From Fusobacterium perfoetens ATCC 29250 (lineage in GTDB: Bacteria > Fusobacteriota > Fusobacteriia > Fusobacteriales > Fusobacteriaceae): a stretch of DNA of 64,000 nucleotides. The notes under the pieces are model-generated. The model saw only the letters and a list, made by a program, of their open reading frames with translations. It did not search any database and was not told the origin of the DNA. The stretch is taken from the NCBI RefSeq assembly GCF_000622245.1, contig NZ_KK211416.1:62001-126000 (forward strand), in the 5' to 3' direction. Below are positions 46,017 to 55,529 of this stretch, piece after piece. Position 1 is the stretch's first letter; every line of letters starts with the position of its first letter. The position numbers were made by a program, and so were the translations under genes.

Positions 46017-46454
46017 CTATTTTTCAAATATAGTATCTATATCTAATTGTTCTGCTCCTGCTTCTTTAGAAAGAGTCATTATCTCTACAATATATCCATA
46101 ATCAAGGGTTTTATCACCACTTATTACTACAGCTTTGTTATCTGAATTACTCAATATTTGAGCTAGTTTTCTTTGTAAGTTTGCTTTATTAACAAGAATT
46201 TTTTTAGATTCATTTCCCTCTTGATATTTTATAAATATTTCTTTTGTATTTGTAAGACTAAGTTGTACTTCTTTTACAGTTTTAATCTCTCTTATTGTAG
46301 ATTGAGGTAAATCAATTTTTATTCCTGTATCAACATCTTCAAAAGTTGTAGCTACTAAGAAAAATATTAGTAAAAGGAAAACAACATCTATAAGAGGAGT
46401 CATTTCAAGAATAATATTTTTATTATTTCTTCTTCTGTATCTTTCTATCTTCAT
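46017..46454 (-). CDS. exbD: ExbD/TolR-family proton-channel subunit
   Basis: 145 residues with a single N-terminal helix preceded by the conserved block LEMTPLIDVVFLLLIFFLVATTF, which carries the key membrane Asp. The periplasmic domain ends GYIVEIMTLSKEAGAEQLDIDT. Works with ExbB and TonB. AGGAGATAGG precedes the ATG; exbB ends three bases upstream. Confidence 0.92.
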   Translation of the reverse strand: MKIERYRRRNNKNIILEMTPLIDVVFLLLIFFLVATTFEDVDTGIKIDLPQSTIREIKTVKEVQLSLTNTKEIFIKYQEGNESKKILVNKANLQRKLAQILSNSDNKAVVISGDKTLDYGYIVEIMTLSKEAGAEQLDIDTIFEK

Positions 46455-46457
46455 AAC

Positions 46458-47069
46458 CTATCTCCTAAAATAATTTATTACCTCTGTACTTCCTTTTTCT
46501 ATATCACTTATAATATTATCTATTTTTTTATTATAGTAGTTATAAATTATCATAGCTGGTATAGCTACAAATAATCCTCCAGCAGTAGTGAATAAAGCTT
46601 CTGATATTCCTTCAGCTAGTACAGCAGCATCCCCTGTTCCATGAATAGCTACAGCTTGGAAAGCTTTAATCATTCCTGTAACAGTTCCTAAAAGTCCTAA
46701 AAGTGGTGTAACATGAGCTACCATTGATAATATCCACATATTTTTTTCTAATGTGGCTATTTCAGTTAAAGCTGTTTCTCTTGCTTTTTCTTCAAGAGTA
46801 GTTAAATTAGTTGTTTTTGTTTTAGACCAAAGGCTTAAGATATCTTTGACAACTCTACCAGATGCTGATTTTGATTTTCCTAAAAATTCTATAGCACCTT
46901 TTACATCATTTTTTTCTAAATATTTTTGAAATTCATCTCTTATATCATCAAATCTTCTTCTTTCTGATGAAACAAAATAAAAAAATCTTTCAATTATAAC
47001 TGTAGTTCCAAGAATTGACATACCTGCTATAAAGTACATCAAAATTCCACCTTTTTCAATCCAGTACAT
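46458..47069 (-). CDS. exbB: ExbB/TolQ/MotA-family proton-channel subunit
   Basis: 203 residues, three membrane helices, with the family core AHVTPLLGLLGTVTGMIKAFQAV and EGISEALFTTAGGLFVAIPAMIIYNYY. Forms the pentameric channel with ExbD. AGGAGGAG precedes the ATG. The set DUF116-TPR-small protein-exbB-exbD-tonB is one unit. Confidence 0.92.
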   Translation of the reverse strand: MYWIEKGGILMYFIAGMSILGTTVIIERFFYFVSSERRRFDDIRDEFQKYLEKNDVKGAIEFLGKSKSASGRVVKDILSLWSKTKTTNLTTLEEKARETALTEIATLEKNMWILSMVAHVTPLLGLLGTVTGMIKAFQAVAIHGTGDAAVLAEGISEALFTTAGGLFVAIPAMIIYNYYNKKIDNIISDIEKGSTEVINYFRR

Positions 47070-47084
47070 TCTTCTCCTCCTAAA

Positions 47085-47438
47085 TTATAAAGCTATTGCT
47101 ATTCCTATTACTGCTAAAACACCTAGTATATATTTTAAAGGTGATGATTCTTTTTCAACATCTTGACTAACTTCTTGTTTTAATTTTTCATTTTCTCTAA
47201 GTAATGTATCTTCACTTTCTTCTTTTAATTCTTTGTTAGATACATTTAATCTTGTAGCATCAACTTTTTCTTGCTCTAATTCCAATTTTTCTTCTTTTAT
47301 ATCTCTTAATTCTAAAGTATCTTTATTTATACCTGTAACTTCTTTATCAATAGATACATTATTAACAGGAGCTTTTTGCTCTGCTGAATATACTCCTAAA
47401 CTCATTGATAACATTAATAATATTGCTAATTTTTTCAT
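47085..47438 (-). CDS. Small secreted coiled-coil protein with C-terminal membrane helix
   Basis: 117 residues: an N-terminal signal peptide (KKLAILLMLSMSLGVYSAEQ), an acidic heptad-rich middle and a C-terminal hydrophobic helix (YILGVLAVIGIAIAL) at the very end. It would sit in the periplasm anchored by its tail. It lies between the TPR protein and exbB, 15 bases from exbB, so it may be an accessory part of this Ton-type machine. No family recognised. Confidence 0.7.
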   Translation of the reverse strand: MKKLAILLMLSMSLGVYSAEQKAPVNNVSIDKEVTGINKDTLELRDIKEEKLELEQEKVDATRLNVSNKELKEESEDTLLRENEKLKQEVSQDVEKESSPLKYILGVLAVIGIAIAL

Positions 47439-47459
47439 TTTTTATCCTCCAATTTTTTA

Positions 47460-50450
47460 TTATTTTTCATTTTCTTCTGGGTTTATTACTTCATTAGTAA
47501 CTATTTCTTCTTGTATATCTTCTGTTATTTTATTTTCTACAATCTCATCTACAACAGTTTCAGTAGTATTTGTAGATTTTTCATTTTTTATAGCTTCTTT
47601 TATTTTTTCAACTATATCTTGATATTTAGAAGCACTATCTTTATTTACAGATTTTAATTCTTCATAATATTTTAATATTCCATCAATATTTTCTTTTTGT
47701 AAATTTAGATATAATAGTTTTTCTAAAATAAATTCTGAATATTCTTGAGCATTTGAATTTCCACTAAGTTCTTCATAAGCTTTTATAGCTTTCTCCATGT
47801 CTCCAGAAATTTCATAAACTTCAGCAAGTTTTATTTGAGCAGGTATTACATATTTACTTTGTGGATAAACTACAAATACTTTAGTAAGAGTAACTGTGGC
47901 TTCCTCTATTTTTTTCTCTATTGCATAAATATTTCCCATCATATAAAGAGCATAATCTTTATATGAACTGACTTCTAAATTATAAATTTCTTCATAATGT
48001 TTTAAAGATTCTGTATATTGATTATTTGAAAATTCATCATCAGCTAAAACTTTTAATCCATAATCTTTATAAGTACTTGATTCTAATAAGATTGGTTCAA
48101 CTTTTCTAGCTTCTTCTATCATATCCATATCTCTATAATAAATAGAACTATAATAAGCTTTTTTATATTTATCAGTTAATTTATCAATCCAAGTTTTTGC
48201 TTCTACTTTATTATTATCTAAGAATAAAATATCAACAATTTTTTCTACTGTTAAATCTCTTTCAGTTTTATCATTTTCAGAAGAAAGTTTAAGATATAAT
48301 CTTTGATATTCTTCTAGAGCTGTTTTTAAATTTCCTTCTTCTACTAGGATTTTTCCTCTTATTATCATAAGGTTTTTATTATAAGTAGAATTTTTATAAA
48401 TATCCATAAATTTTTGACTTTCATCTAGGAAAGTTTTCTTGTCATCTAAATTAATATAACATCTAAGTGCCCAATAGTTAGAACTTTCTCTATACTCTAA
48501 TTTATAAAGTTTGTTGTTAGATATCTCTTTAAATAATTCTAAAGCTTTATTGTAATCTTTTTCAGCATAATAAGTATCAGCTATTTGATATTTTGCATAA
48601 GAGAAACGTTCTTTATATTTTAATAAATCTGTAAAATATTTTCTAGCAGTTTTGAAATCTTCTTTTCTATAATAAGTGATTCCTAAAATATCTATTATAT
48701 CATCTACTTTGTAACCAGCTGAGTTTTCTATATATGTTTTTCCTAAAGTAATAACCTCATCATATTTTTCCCATAAAAATTGATTTTTTATAGTAGAATA
48801 TTTTACTTTATTTAATAATTCTTTATCTAAATTTTCACTTTTTTCAAGTCCACCAAAGAATCCAGCTGCTTTAGAATAATTACCTATTCCCATATAAGCT
48901 ATACCTTTTAGATATTGATTTTCATCAGTAACTTCCATAGTATTTAAAGTTTTTATAACATCAGAATATTTTTTTTCATTTACCAATAAATCTACTAATT
49001 TATTGGCAATCTCTGTATCTTGAGTAGTTTTTAAATAATCTTTATATAGATTTTCAGCCTTTAGATATTTTCCTTTTTTGTAATATAAATCTCCAGTTAC
49101 TATATATATATCTTTTTTATATTTAGTATCTTCTGAGAATTTTTCTCTGTACTCTTTTAATAGATTATCAGTTATCTTTTCATCTTCTATTTTTCTAGCA
49201 ATTACCATAGCTCTATAAAGATTTTCTAAAGTAGGATAATCTTTATATATTTCCATATAATAATCATAAGAAGTTTTATAATCTTCAAGTTCATACATAG
49301 AATTAGCTAAAATTATTCTAATATCATTATATTTTTTACTATCAGTTAAATAGTTATCTAAATCTTTTTGAAATTCTATAACTTTTTTATAGTTTCCTAG
49401 ATTATAATAAGATAATGCTTCGTAATATCTTACATCAACCATATATTTTGGTATTTTTATTTTTTCAAATTCTTTTAAGGCTCTTTGGAAATTATTTTCC
49501 TTGAAAAATGAATAAGCATAAGCATATTGGGCATTTACATCTCTATTTGGAATTTTTTCAAAAAAATCTATAGCTCTTCTATATTCTTCTCTAGTTACAA
49601 AATGGTTACCAAAAATTTTAGAAGCTTTTATGATTTCATCATTATCTTTTAATTCTGAATAAAGTTTTAAAGCTTTATTGGTTTCACTTCTATTTAAATA
49701 AATTTCTATAAGAACTAACTTTCCTTTTTGAGTATAAGAATCATTTGGAAAATTTTTTAATCCTGATTCTAAATAAGCAATAGCTTTATTTATATCATTT
49801 AATTTATAATTTAATATTCCATAAAGATAAGTTACTAAAGCCATATCTTTATCTTTTTCATCTAGATTATTATAAACATTTATAGTATTTAGTGAATTTT
49901 GATATTCTCCTAAATTTAAAAGTGCTAAAGATTTATAAAGTAAAGCTTTAGAAGAGTTATTTCCCTTAAGAGCCATAGCTCTATTAAAATGTTCAATAGC
50001 TTCTTCATTTCTTCCTGCATTTAACAAAATAATTCCACTATCATAATTCATCTCTTCATAAATTTTTTTATTTTCACTAACTAAATTTCTATATTCATTA
50101 GCTTTTTCTTGATTTTTTTCAAGAATTGCCATTCTATAAAGATAAGAATAAGCTTCAGCTTTTTCATCTTTTTTTACTTTATATTCTGTTAAATATTTTT
50201 GAAAATATAATTTTGCATCTTGAAAATTATTGGTTAAATAACTTACAAGAGCTATTCTTTTACAAAGGTTTTTATTATATTTTGATTCAGGATAAGTAAT
50301 TAAGAATTTTTTAGATTCTTGTACAGCCATTTGGTAATTACCTTGGTTGTATAATTCATTTAAAAATACAACATCTTCTTTCATTCCACCATAGGCAAGA
50401 GTACTCATTACTACAGAAAAAACCATCATTTTTTCAATTACTTTTTTCAA
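47460..50450 (-). CDS. Large periplasmic TPR-repeat protein
   Basis: About 996 residues. A signal peptide (KKVIEKMMVFSVVMSTLAYG) is followed by more than twenty tetratricopeptide-like repeats (for example GRNEEAIEHFNRAMAL, NDINKAIAYLESGLKNFPND, GDMEKAIKAYEEL) and a Thr/Glu-rich tail. Start chosen as the TTG at 50450: the ribosome site GGGAGGA is nine bases away and Lys-Lys then begins the signal peptide. An ATG at 50459 overlaps the previous stop but touches the ribosome site. Probably a scaffold for envelope machinery run by the ExbBD/TonB genes downstream. Confidence 0.85.
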   Translation of the reverse strand: MKKVIEKMMVFSVVMSTLAYGGMKEDVVFLNELYNQGNYQMAVQESKKFLITYPESKYNKNLCKRIALVSYLTNNFQDAKLYFQKYLTEYKVKKDEKAEAYSYLYRMAILEKNQEKANEYRNLVSENKKIYEEMNYDSGIILLNAGRNEEAIEHFNRAMALKGNNSSKALLYKSLALLNLGEYQNSLNTINVYNNLDEKDKDMALVTYLYGILNYKLNDINKAIAYLESGLKNFPNDSYTQKGKLVLIEIYLNRSETNKALKLYSELKDNDEIIKASKIFGNHFVTREEYRRAIDFFEKIPNRDVNAQYAYAYSFFKENNFQRALKEFEKIKIPKYMVDVRYYEALSYYNLGNYKKVIEFQKDLDNYLTDSKKYNDIRIILANSMYELEDYKTSYDYYMEIYKDYPTLENLYRAMVIARKIEDEKITDNLLKEYREKFSEDTKYKKDIYIVTGDLYYKKGKYLKAENLYKDYLKTTQDTEIANKLVDLLVNEKKYSDVIKTLNTMEVTDENQYLKGIAYMGIGNYSKAAGFFGGLEKSENLDKELLNKVKYSTIKNQFLWEKYDEVITLGKTYIENSAGYKVDDIIDILGITYYRKEDFKTARKYFTDLLKYKERFSYAKYQIADTYYAEKDYNKALELFKEISNNKLYKLEYRESSNYWALRCYINLDDKKTFLDESQKFMDIYKNSTYNKNLMIIRGKILVEEGNLKTALEEYQRLYLKLSSENDKTERDLTVEKIVDILFLDNNKVEAKTWIDKLTDKYKKAYYSSIYYRDMDMIEEARKVEPILLESSTYKDYGLKVLADDEFSNNQYTESLKHYEEIYNLEVSSYKDYALYMMGNIYAIEKKIEEATVTLTKVFVVYPQSKYVIPAQIKLAEVYEISGDMEKAIKAYEELSGNSNAQEYSEFILEKLLYLNLQKENIDGILKYYEELKSVNKDSASKYQDIVEKIKEAIKNEKSTNTTETVVDEIVENKITEDIQEEIVTNEVINPEENEK

Positions 50451-50455
50451 AAGTA

Positions 50456-51007
50456 TCATTCCTCCCTATTTATAACAAAGTCTAGTATTTTTTCTATCTC
50501 CGATATATCAACATCAGTATTTATACAAGGAGAAGTTTTTATTATATTAAAAATTCCATAAACATTCATAGGATACATATCAAATATTCCAGTAACTAAA
50601 TCTCTTTTACAAGCTACAGCTATTATAAAGTCTGGTCTTTCTTTTTTTAAATAAAGTCTTGCTAAAGTTCCACCAGTAGCCACTTTAATATCAATATTGT
50701 ATCTTGATTTAAGATTTAATAAATCTGCTATTTTACATTTTCCACATCTTTTACAATTTTCTATATTAGAAGTTATTTTAAAACAACAATTATAATCTTG
50801 AATACAATGAGGCAGTAAAATAGATATTTTTTTTGGTATAGTATCTTTTATATTTTTTAATACTCTTTTGTTGTTATAAGTTAAAAGTTTCTTAGCGAAC
50901 TTATTAAAAGCTTTTTGGTCTTTTAACATCTTTTCTTCAAAAAAATAACATATAAAGTAATAATTATAAACAAATTTATCTATAATTTTTTTTAAAAATT
51001 TGGTCAT
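50456..51007 (-). CDS. DUF116 family protein
   Basis: About 183 residues. The DUF116 core is visible: ILLPHCIQDYNCCFKI, CKRCGKCKIADLLNL with a four-Cys cluster that could bind metal, VATGGTLARLYLKKERPDFIIAVACKRDL and YGIFNII. Function unknown. The ATG at 51007 is preferred: a TTG at 51040 falls at the predicted transcription start. The ribosome site is weak (GGGG). First gene of the long minus-strand operon. Confidence 0.8.
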   Translation of the reverse strand: MTKFLKKIIDKFVYNYYFICYFFEEKMLKDQKAFNKFAKKLLTYNNKRVLKNIKDTIPKKISILLPHCIQDYNCCFKITSNIENCKRCGKCKIADLLNLKSRYNIDIKVATGGTLARLYLKKERPDFIIAVACKRDLVTGIFDMYPMNVYGIFNIIKTSPCINTDVDISEIEKILDFVINREE

Positions 51008-51043
51008 AAATTTACCCCGTACAGAATTTTTTTTATACAATAA

Positions 51044-51072
51044 ATTATAGCATACTTTTTTATCTATTTCAA
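51044..51072 (-). promoter_or_regulatory. Strong promoter of the DUF116-TPR-ton-dnaX-dnaB operon
   Basis: Minus strand TTGAAA (51072-51067), 17 bases with TG next to the -10, then TATAAT (51049-51044). Predicted start near 51037. No clear terminator is seen until 38280. Confidence 0.83.
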
Positions 51073-51139
51073 ACTTTATAAATGTTTTTTTATATTTTTA
51101 ATATATTTAAAGAATAAAAATATTTTTTATTTTGTTAGA

Positions 51140-51180
51140 ATAAAAAATGACCAATAACTTTTTTCAAAATTATTGGTCAC
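51140..51180 (-). terminator. Intrinsic terminator after the alcohol dehydrogenase gene
   Basis: A ten-base stem TGACCAATAA / TTATTGGTCA with a T-run on the minus strand. Confidence 0.88.
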
Positions 51181-51194
51181 TTATTATTATTTTT

Positions 51195-52361
51195 TTATAA
51201 ACACATTTTATAGATATTTTCTATATCTTTTTGGTTAAGTGGTTTAAATCCTTTTAATATTCCATCATTACAAGCTTTTTTAGCCATTATTTCAAAATGA
51301 GTTTCATCAATTCCTAAATCACTAAGATGTTTTTTAAGTCCTAACTCTTCAAATAGGAATTTTTCTAACATTTCAATACTTTTATTTGCAACTTCCATAG
51401 ACTCTAAGTTTTTATCAATTCCAAATACATTTACTCCGAAATTATAGAAACGTTCTACATTAGTTTCATCTAAAATATATTTCATCCAACGAGGGGTAAG
51501 AATTCCTAAACCAAGTCCATGAGTTATGTCATAATATGCTGAAAGTTGATGTTCTATTGGGTGACAAGTCCAAGTACAAGTTTGACAAGCACTTACAAAT
51601 CCATTGATTGCCCAAGAAGATGTCCACATTAAGTTTGCTCTAGCTTCTTCATTTTTTGGGTCTTTCATAGCAATAGGTGCATATTTTATAACTGTTTTCA
51701 TCATTCCTTCCATAAAAGTATCTAACATGTACATACTTTCTTCTTGATTAAAATATGTTTCAATTATATGAGAAAGGATATCAACAGAACCACAAGCTGT
51801 TTGATAAGGTGAAACTGTAAAAGTATTTTTTGGGTCTAGGAAAGAAACTTTTGGTAAAACTTCTTTTGAAGCAAAACCAACTTTGTCATTACTATCCATA
51901 TTACTAATTACTCCGAAAATATCCATTTCAGAACCTGTTGCTGAAAGAGTAAGAATAGATACAAGAGGTAAGGCTTTTTCAATTTTTGCTTTTCCTATTA
52001 CTAAATCCCAAGGGTCACCATCATAGAAAGTTGCTGCTCCAATGGCTTTTGTACAGTCAATAACACTTCCACCACCAACGGCTAAAAGCACATCTATTTT
52101 TTCTCTTTTACAAATTTCAGCTCCAGCTTTTACAGATGTAACACGAGGGTTTGGTTCTATTCCATTTAATTCAAATAATTCTAATCCAGCTTTTTTTATC
52201 TCTTCTACTACTTCATCATAAAGTCCTATTTTCTTAATACTTCCTCCACCATAACAAAGAAGTACTCTGTTTCCAAATTTTTTTAATTCTTTTCCAAGAT
52301 TAGAAATTTGATTTCCTCCAAAATAAATTTTTGTTGGTATGTTGTAAACGAAATTATACAT
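51195..52361 (-). CDS. Iron-containing alcohol dehydrogenase (butanol-dehydrogenase type)
   Basis: 388 residues, standard for BdhA/YqhD-type enzymes. NAD(P) motif GGGSVIDCTKAIGAA (about residue 95). Metal ligands in CGSVDILSHIIETYF (Asp, His), and His in TCHPIEHQLSA and DITHGLGLGIL. It reduces aldehydes to alcohols in fermentation. It has a 120-base upstream gap without a clear consensus promoter (TATAGT is the best -10) and ends with a terminator. AGGAGG precedes the ATG. Confidence 0.92.
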   Translation of the reverse strand: MYNFVYNIPTKIYFGGNQISNLGKELKKFGNRVLLCYGGGSIKKIGLYDEVVEEIKKAGLELFELNGIEPNPRVTSVKAGAEICKREKIDVLLAVGGGSVIDCTKAIGAATFYDGDPWDLVIGKAKIEKALPLVSILTLSATGSEMDIFGVISNMDSNDKVGFASKEVLPKVSFLDPKNTFTVSPYQTACGSVDILSHIIETYFNQEESMYMLDTFMEGMMKTVIKYAPIAMKDPKNEEARANLMWTSSWAINGFVSACQTCTWTCHPIEHQLSAYYDITHGLGLGILTPRWMKYILDETNVERFYNFGVNVFGIDKNLESMEVANKSIEMLEKFLFEELGLKKHLSDLGIDETHFEIMAKKACNDGILKGFKPLNQKDIENIYKMCL

Positions 52362-52477
52362 TTTTCAAACCTCCTAAAATTTTTATTAAAACTCAAGAAA
52401 TTTTTATAAACCCTAACTATAAGACGTTAAATTTTCTATTTTTGCTTTGATTTTTTTTAATTTTATATTAAAATGTA

Positions 52478-52507
52478 AGAAAAAAAGCTACAATAAAATT
52501 GTAGCTT
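52478..52507 (-). terminator. Intrinsic terminator after dnaN
   Basis: A ten-base stem AAGCTACAAT / ATTGTAGCTT with a T-run on the minus strand. Confidence 0.87.
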
Positions 52508-52520
52508 AAATTATAAATCA

Positions 52521-53639
52521 TTAACTTTTTAGAGCAAGAGGCATAACCACATAGATATAATCTTCTTTTCCTTCTTCTACTATTTTAACAGAACTATTAG
52601 CCTCTTTTAATTCTATGATTATATCTTTTTCATTATCTAAATTTTGCATAAATTCTAATAAGAATTTAACATTTAGAGATATTTTTAAATTGTCTCCCTC
52701 ATAATTAATAGGGAAATCTTCTACTACTTTTGCAATACTACTTGTACCATTTATAAGTAATCTTCCATTTTTAAATTCTAATAAAGCACCATTTTTTGTA
52801 TCTGTATTATTTTTTACAAATATTTGCACTCTTTTTAAAATTTTGCAAAAATCACTATTTTTTATTACAAATTTTTTATTGTATATGGCTCCTTGTAATA
52901 TTCCTTTATAATTAGGATAAGAAAGTTCTATTATTCTAGAAATAATTTCTGTTTCTCCACTTATGAAATAAACATAATTTTTCTTATACATAACTTTTAT
53001 ATCCTCTAAACTTTCTACTCTTAAAAGTTTTGTTATAGCTTCAACAGAATTAAGAGGAATACTTATTTCTAATTCACATTGATTTTCTATTGGTTTTTCT
53101 AAATAAGTCATACGATAAGTATCAGTTGTAACAAATCTAGCAATTTTATCACTTACTTCTAGTCTTATACAATTTATAGCAAGATTTTCACTACCAGTAG
53201 CAGCAGAGAATTTTACTTTTTCAAAAGTTTCTAAAAGTTCTGTACCTTGTATAGTAAACCATTTTTCAGCACCATCATAAGAATAATCTAATTTTGGATA
53301 TTCATCAGCATTCATAATAGAAAACTCTGTAGCAGAATCTTCAGTTTCTATTATAAGATTCCCATTTTGAACTTTTAAAGAAAGTTCTGTATCAGATAAC
53401 TCTTTTATATATTCTTCAATTAATTCAGGATGAAAGGCAACAATACCATTTTCTATAACATTTGCTTCTATGCTAGAAATCATAGTAATTTCTAGATTTG
53501 TTCCATAGAAAGTCATTTTATTATCTTGAGCCTTTATAAATACACAACCTATTATAGGTTTTACTTTATTTTCAGATATAGCTTTTTCTACAATTCTTAA
53601 TTTTTTTAAGAATTGAAGTCTATCTATCTTTACAAACAT
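52521..53639 (-). CDS. dnaN: DNA polymerase III beta subunit (sliding clamp)
   Basis: 372 residues with three clamp domains and the family C-terminus YVVMPLALKS. Internal landmarks: GTNLEITMISSI, FVTTDTYRMTYLEK, LSYPNYKG and NVKFLLEFM. Holds the polymerase on DNA. Context is unusual: not beside dnaA but last of plsY-gpsA-sigma-dnaN. Whether a second dnaN exists elsewhere cannot be seen. AGGAGGAATA precedes the ATG. Confidence 0.93.
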   Translation of the reverse strand: MFVKIDRLQFLKKLRIVEKAISENKVKPIIGCVFIKAQDNKMTFYGTNLEITMISSIEANVIENGIVAFHPELIEEYIKELSDTELSLKVQNGNLIIETEDSATEFSIMNADEYPKLDYSYDGAEKWFTIQGTELLETFEKVKFSAATGSENLAINCIRLEVSDKIARFVTTDTYRMTYLEKPIENQCELEISIPLNSVEAITKLLRVESLEDIKVMYKKNYVYFISGETEIISRIIELSYPNYKGILQGAIYNKKFVIKNSDFCKILKRVQIFVKNNTDTKNGALLEFKNGRLLINGTSSIAKVVEDFPINYEGDNLKISLNVKFLLEFMQNLDNEKDIIIELKEANSSVKIVEEGKEDYIYVVMPLALKS

Positions 53640-53654
53640 TATTCCTCCTACTTT

Positions 53655-54479
53655 TTAAATAAAAAGATTTTTATATGTTTCTTTATTATATTTTTTTCTA
53701 AGTTTTGCTAAAGTTTTTTTCTCTAATTGTCTTACTCTTTCTCTAGTGATACTAAAAGTTTCTCCTATTTCTTCAAGAGTATGGATGTCATAACCATCAA
53801 GACCATATCTTCTTTTTAATATTTCTCTTTCTCGAATATTTAAATCATTTACCATTTTTTTAACTTTTTCTCTACCCATTTTATTTATAAATTCTTTTTC
53901 TATATCTATATCATCTTGGATAGCTAAAGTATCTTCTAAATAGATATTGTCTCCTATTTCTTCATTTAGTGACATTATTTCTTGAAAATCAATATTAGCT
54001 TCTTCTACAGTTTTTAATTTTAAATCTAATTTTTGGGCAATTTCTTCATTTGTAGGGTATTCACCTGTTTTTGAAACTTCTTCTAAAACAAATTTATTTA
54101 TCTTATTATAAATATCATATTTATATGAAGGGATTCTGATTTCTCGCCCTTTATTAATGAGAGCTTTTGTGATAGATTGTTTTATCCACCATACAGCATA
54201 AGTAGAAAAACGATAACCTTTATTCATATCAAATTTTTCAACAGCATGGATAAGTCCAAAGTTTCCCTCACTGATTAAATCTATAAAAGACATTTTTTTA
54301 TTCATATAATTTTTGGCAATACTGACTACAAGACGTAAATTAGAAACTATTAATTGATTTTTAGCTTCTAAATCTCCCTTTTTTATTTTTAAAAGTAATT
54401 CTTCTTCTTCTTCTTTAGATAAAATCTTATATTTTTTTATATCATTTAGATAAATAGCCACTAAATCTTTTTCTTCCAT
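53655..54479 (-). CDS. Sigma-70 family RNA polymerase sigma factor (no region 1.1)
   Basis: About 274 residues covering regions 1.2 to 4.2: DLVAIYLNDIKKYKILSKEEE (1.2), ISEGNFGLIHAVEKFDMNKGYRFSTYAVWWIKQSI (2.2-2.4), and TLEEIGETFSITRERVRQLEKKTLAKLR (4.2). The short length and missing region 1.1 suggest a group 2 factor or a minimal primary factor. I start at the ATG at 54479; the in-frame GTG at 54488 lies inside the AGAGGTGAT ribosome site. Between gpsA and dnaN, 15 bases before dnaN. Confidence 0.9.
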   Translation of the reverse strand: MEEKDLVAIYLNDIKKYKILSKEEEEELLLKIKKGDLEAKNQLIVSNLRLVVSIAKNYMNKKMSFIDLISEGNFGLIHAVEKFDMNKGYRFSTYAVWWIKQSITKALINKGREIRIPSYKYDIYNKINKFVLEEVSKTGEYPTNEEIAQKLDLKLKTVEEANIDFQEIMSLNEEIGDNIYLEDTLAIQDDIDIEKEFINKMGREKVKKMVNDLNIREREILKRRYGLDGYDIHTLEEIGETFSITRERVRQLEKKTLAKLRKKYNKETYKNLFI

Positions 54480-54494
54480 TAGTATCACCTCTAA

Positions 54495-55493
54495 TTAAAA
54501 CTCTTCTTTTAATTCACGAGTCATCAACTCTTCTACCATTTCAGTAGCTTTTTTATCTTCATATATTACTTTATAAATAGCTTCTGTTATAGGCATTGAA
54601 ACTTGTAACTCTTTTGCTTTTTCGTAAACAGCTTTAACTGTTGGTACTCCTTCAGCAACCATCTTCATTCCTTTTAAAATATCAGATAATTTTTCTCCTT
54701 TTCCTAATTTTTCTCCTACATATCTATTTCTACTATGTTTACTAGCACAAGTAACTATTAAATCTCCTATTCCTGCAAGACCATTGAAAGTTTCAGGATT
54801 AGCTCCACATCTTTCTCCAAATCTTATCATCTCTTTTATTCCTCTAGTTATAAGAGCAGCTTTTGTATTATCACCAAATCCCATTCCATCAGCTATACCA
54901 GCCCCTAGAGCAAGACAGTTTTTAACAGCTCCACCTAATTCTACTCCAAGCATATCTTCATTTACATATACTCTAAATGTATTTGTATTAAAAATTTCTT
55001 GAATTTTTTTAGCATTTTCATATTTACCAGCTGCAACAATTGTTGTTGGTAAATTTAGAGCTACCTCTTCAGCATGGGTAGGTCCTGATAATACAACTAT
55101 ATTATTGTGATATTTTCCTAAAATTTCATCTTTTATAACTTCTGATAATCTCATTCCTGTAGATATTTCAAGCCCTTTTCCTGTATTTACTATTAGTAAA
55201 TCACTTCTCATTTGGTCTGAGAATTGAGCTACAACACCTCTTAACGCTTGTGATGGTATTGAAAATACTACAACTTTTGCATCTTTAAGTAAATCATTTT
55301 TCTCATTTGTCACATGTAAATTATCTGGAAATTTTACACCTGGCAAAAGTTCATTTTCTCTATTTTTTTCTAATTCCTCTGCCCTTTCTTTATTATATTC
55401 CCACATATAAACTTCATAAGAATTTTTTTTAGCCAGTGTCAATGCCAGTGCATTACCCCAACTTCCTGCTCCAACAACTACTATTTTTTCCAT
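54495..55493 (-). CDS. gpsA: NAD(P)-dependent glycerol-3-phosphate dehydrogenase
   Basis: 332 residues. VVVGAGSWGNALALTLA (nucleotide site), FSIPSQALRGV, LSGPTHAEEVALNLPT, the Lys in GAVKNCLALGAGIADGMGFGDN and GLAGIGDLIVTC. It makes glycerol-3-phosphate for phospholipids, used by PlsY encoded just upstream. Start is the ATG at 55493 or the TTG at 55499. The only good ribosome site (AGGGAGGA) is 27 bases before the ATG, separated by a hairpin; see the separate entry. Confidence 0.93.
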   Translation of the reverse strand: MEKIVVVGAGSWGNALALTLAKKNSYEVYMWEYNKERAEELEKNRENELLPGVKFPDNLHVTNEKNDLLKDAKVVVFSIPSQALRGVVAQFSDQMRSDLLIVNTGKGLEISTGMRLSEVIKDEILGKYHNNIVVLSGPTHAEEVALNLPTTIVAAGKYENAKKIQEIFNTNTFRVYVNEDMLGVELGGAVKNCLALGAGIADGMGFGDNTKAALITRGIKEMIRFGERCGANPETFNGLAGIGDLIVTCASKHSRNRYVGEKLGKGEKLSDILKGMKMVAEGVPTVKAVYEKAKELQVSMPITEAIYKVIYEDKKATEMVEELMTRELKEEF

Positions 55494-55502
55494 AAGCAAT
55501 GC

Positions 55503-55520
55503 GATAACTAAAAAGTTATC
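55503..55520 (-). promoter_or_regulatory. Hairpin between Shine-Dalgarno and start codon of gpsA
   Basis: GATAACT-TTTT-AGTTATC, a perfect seven-base stem with a T4 loop, lies exactly between AGGGAGGA (55528-55521) and the gpsA start. Folding removes 18 bases, leaving nine bases from the ribosome site to the ATG at 55493. Confidence 0.65.
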
Positions 55521-55529
55521 TCCTCCCTC

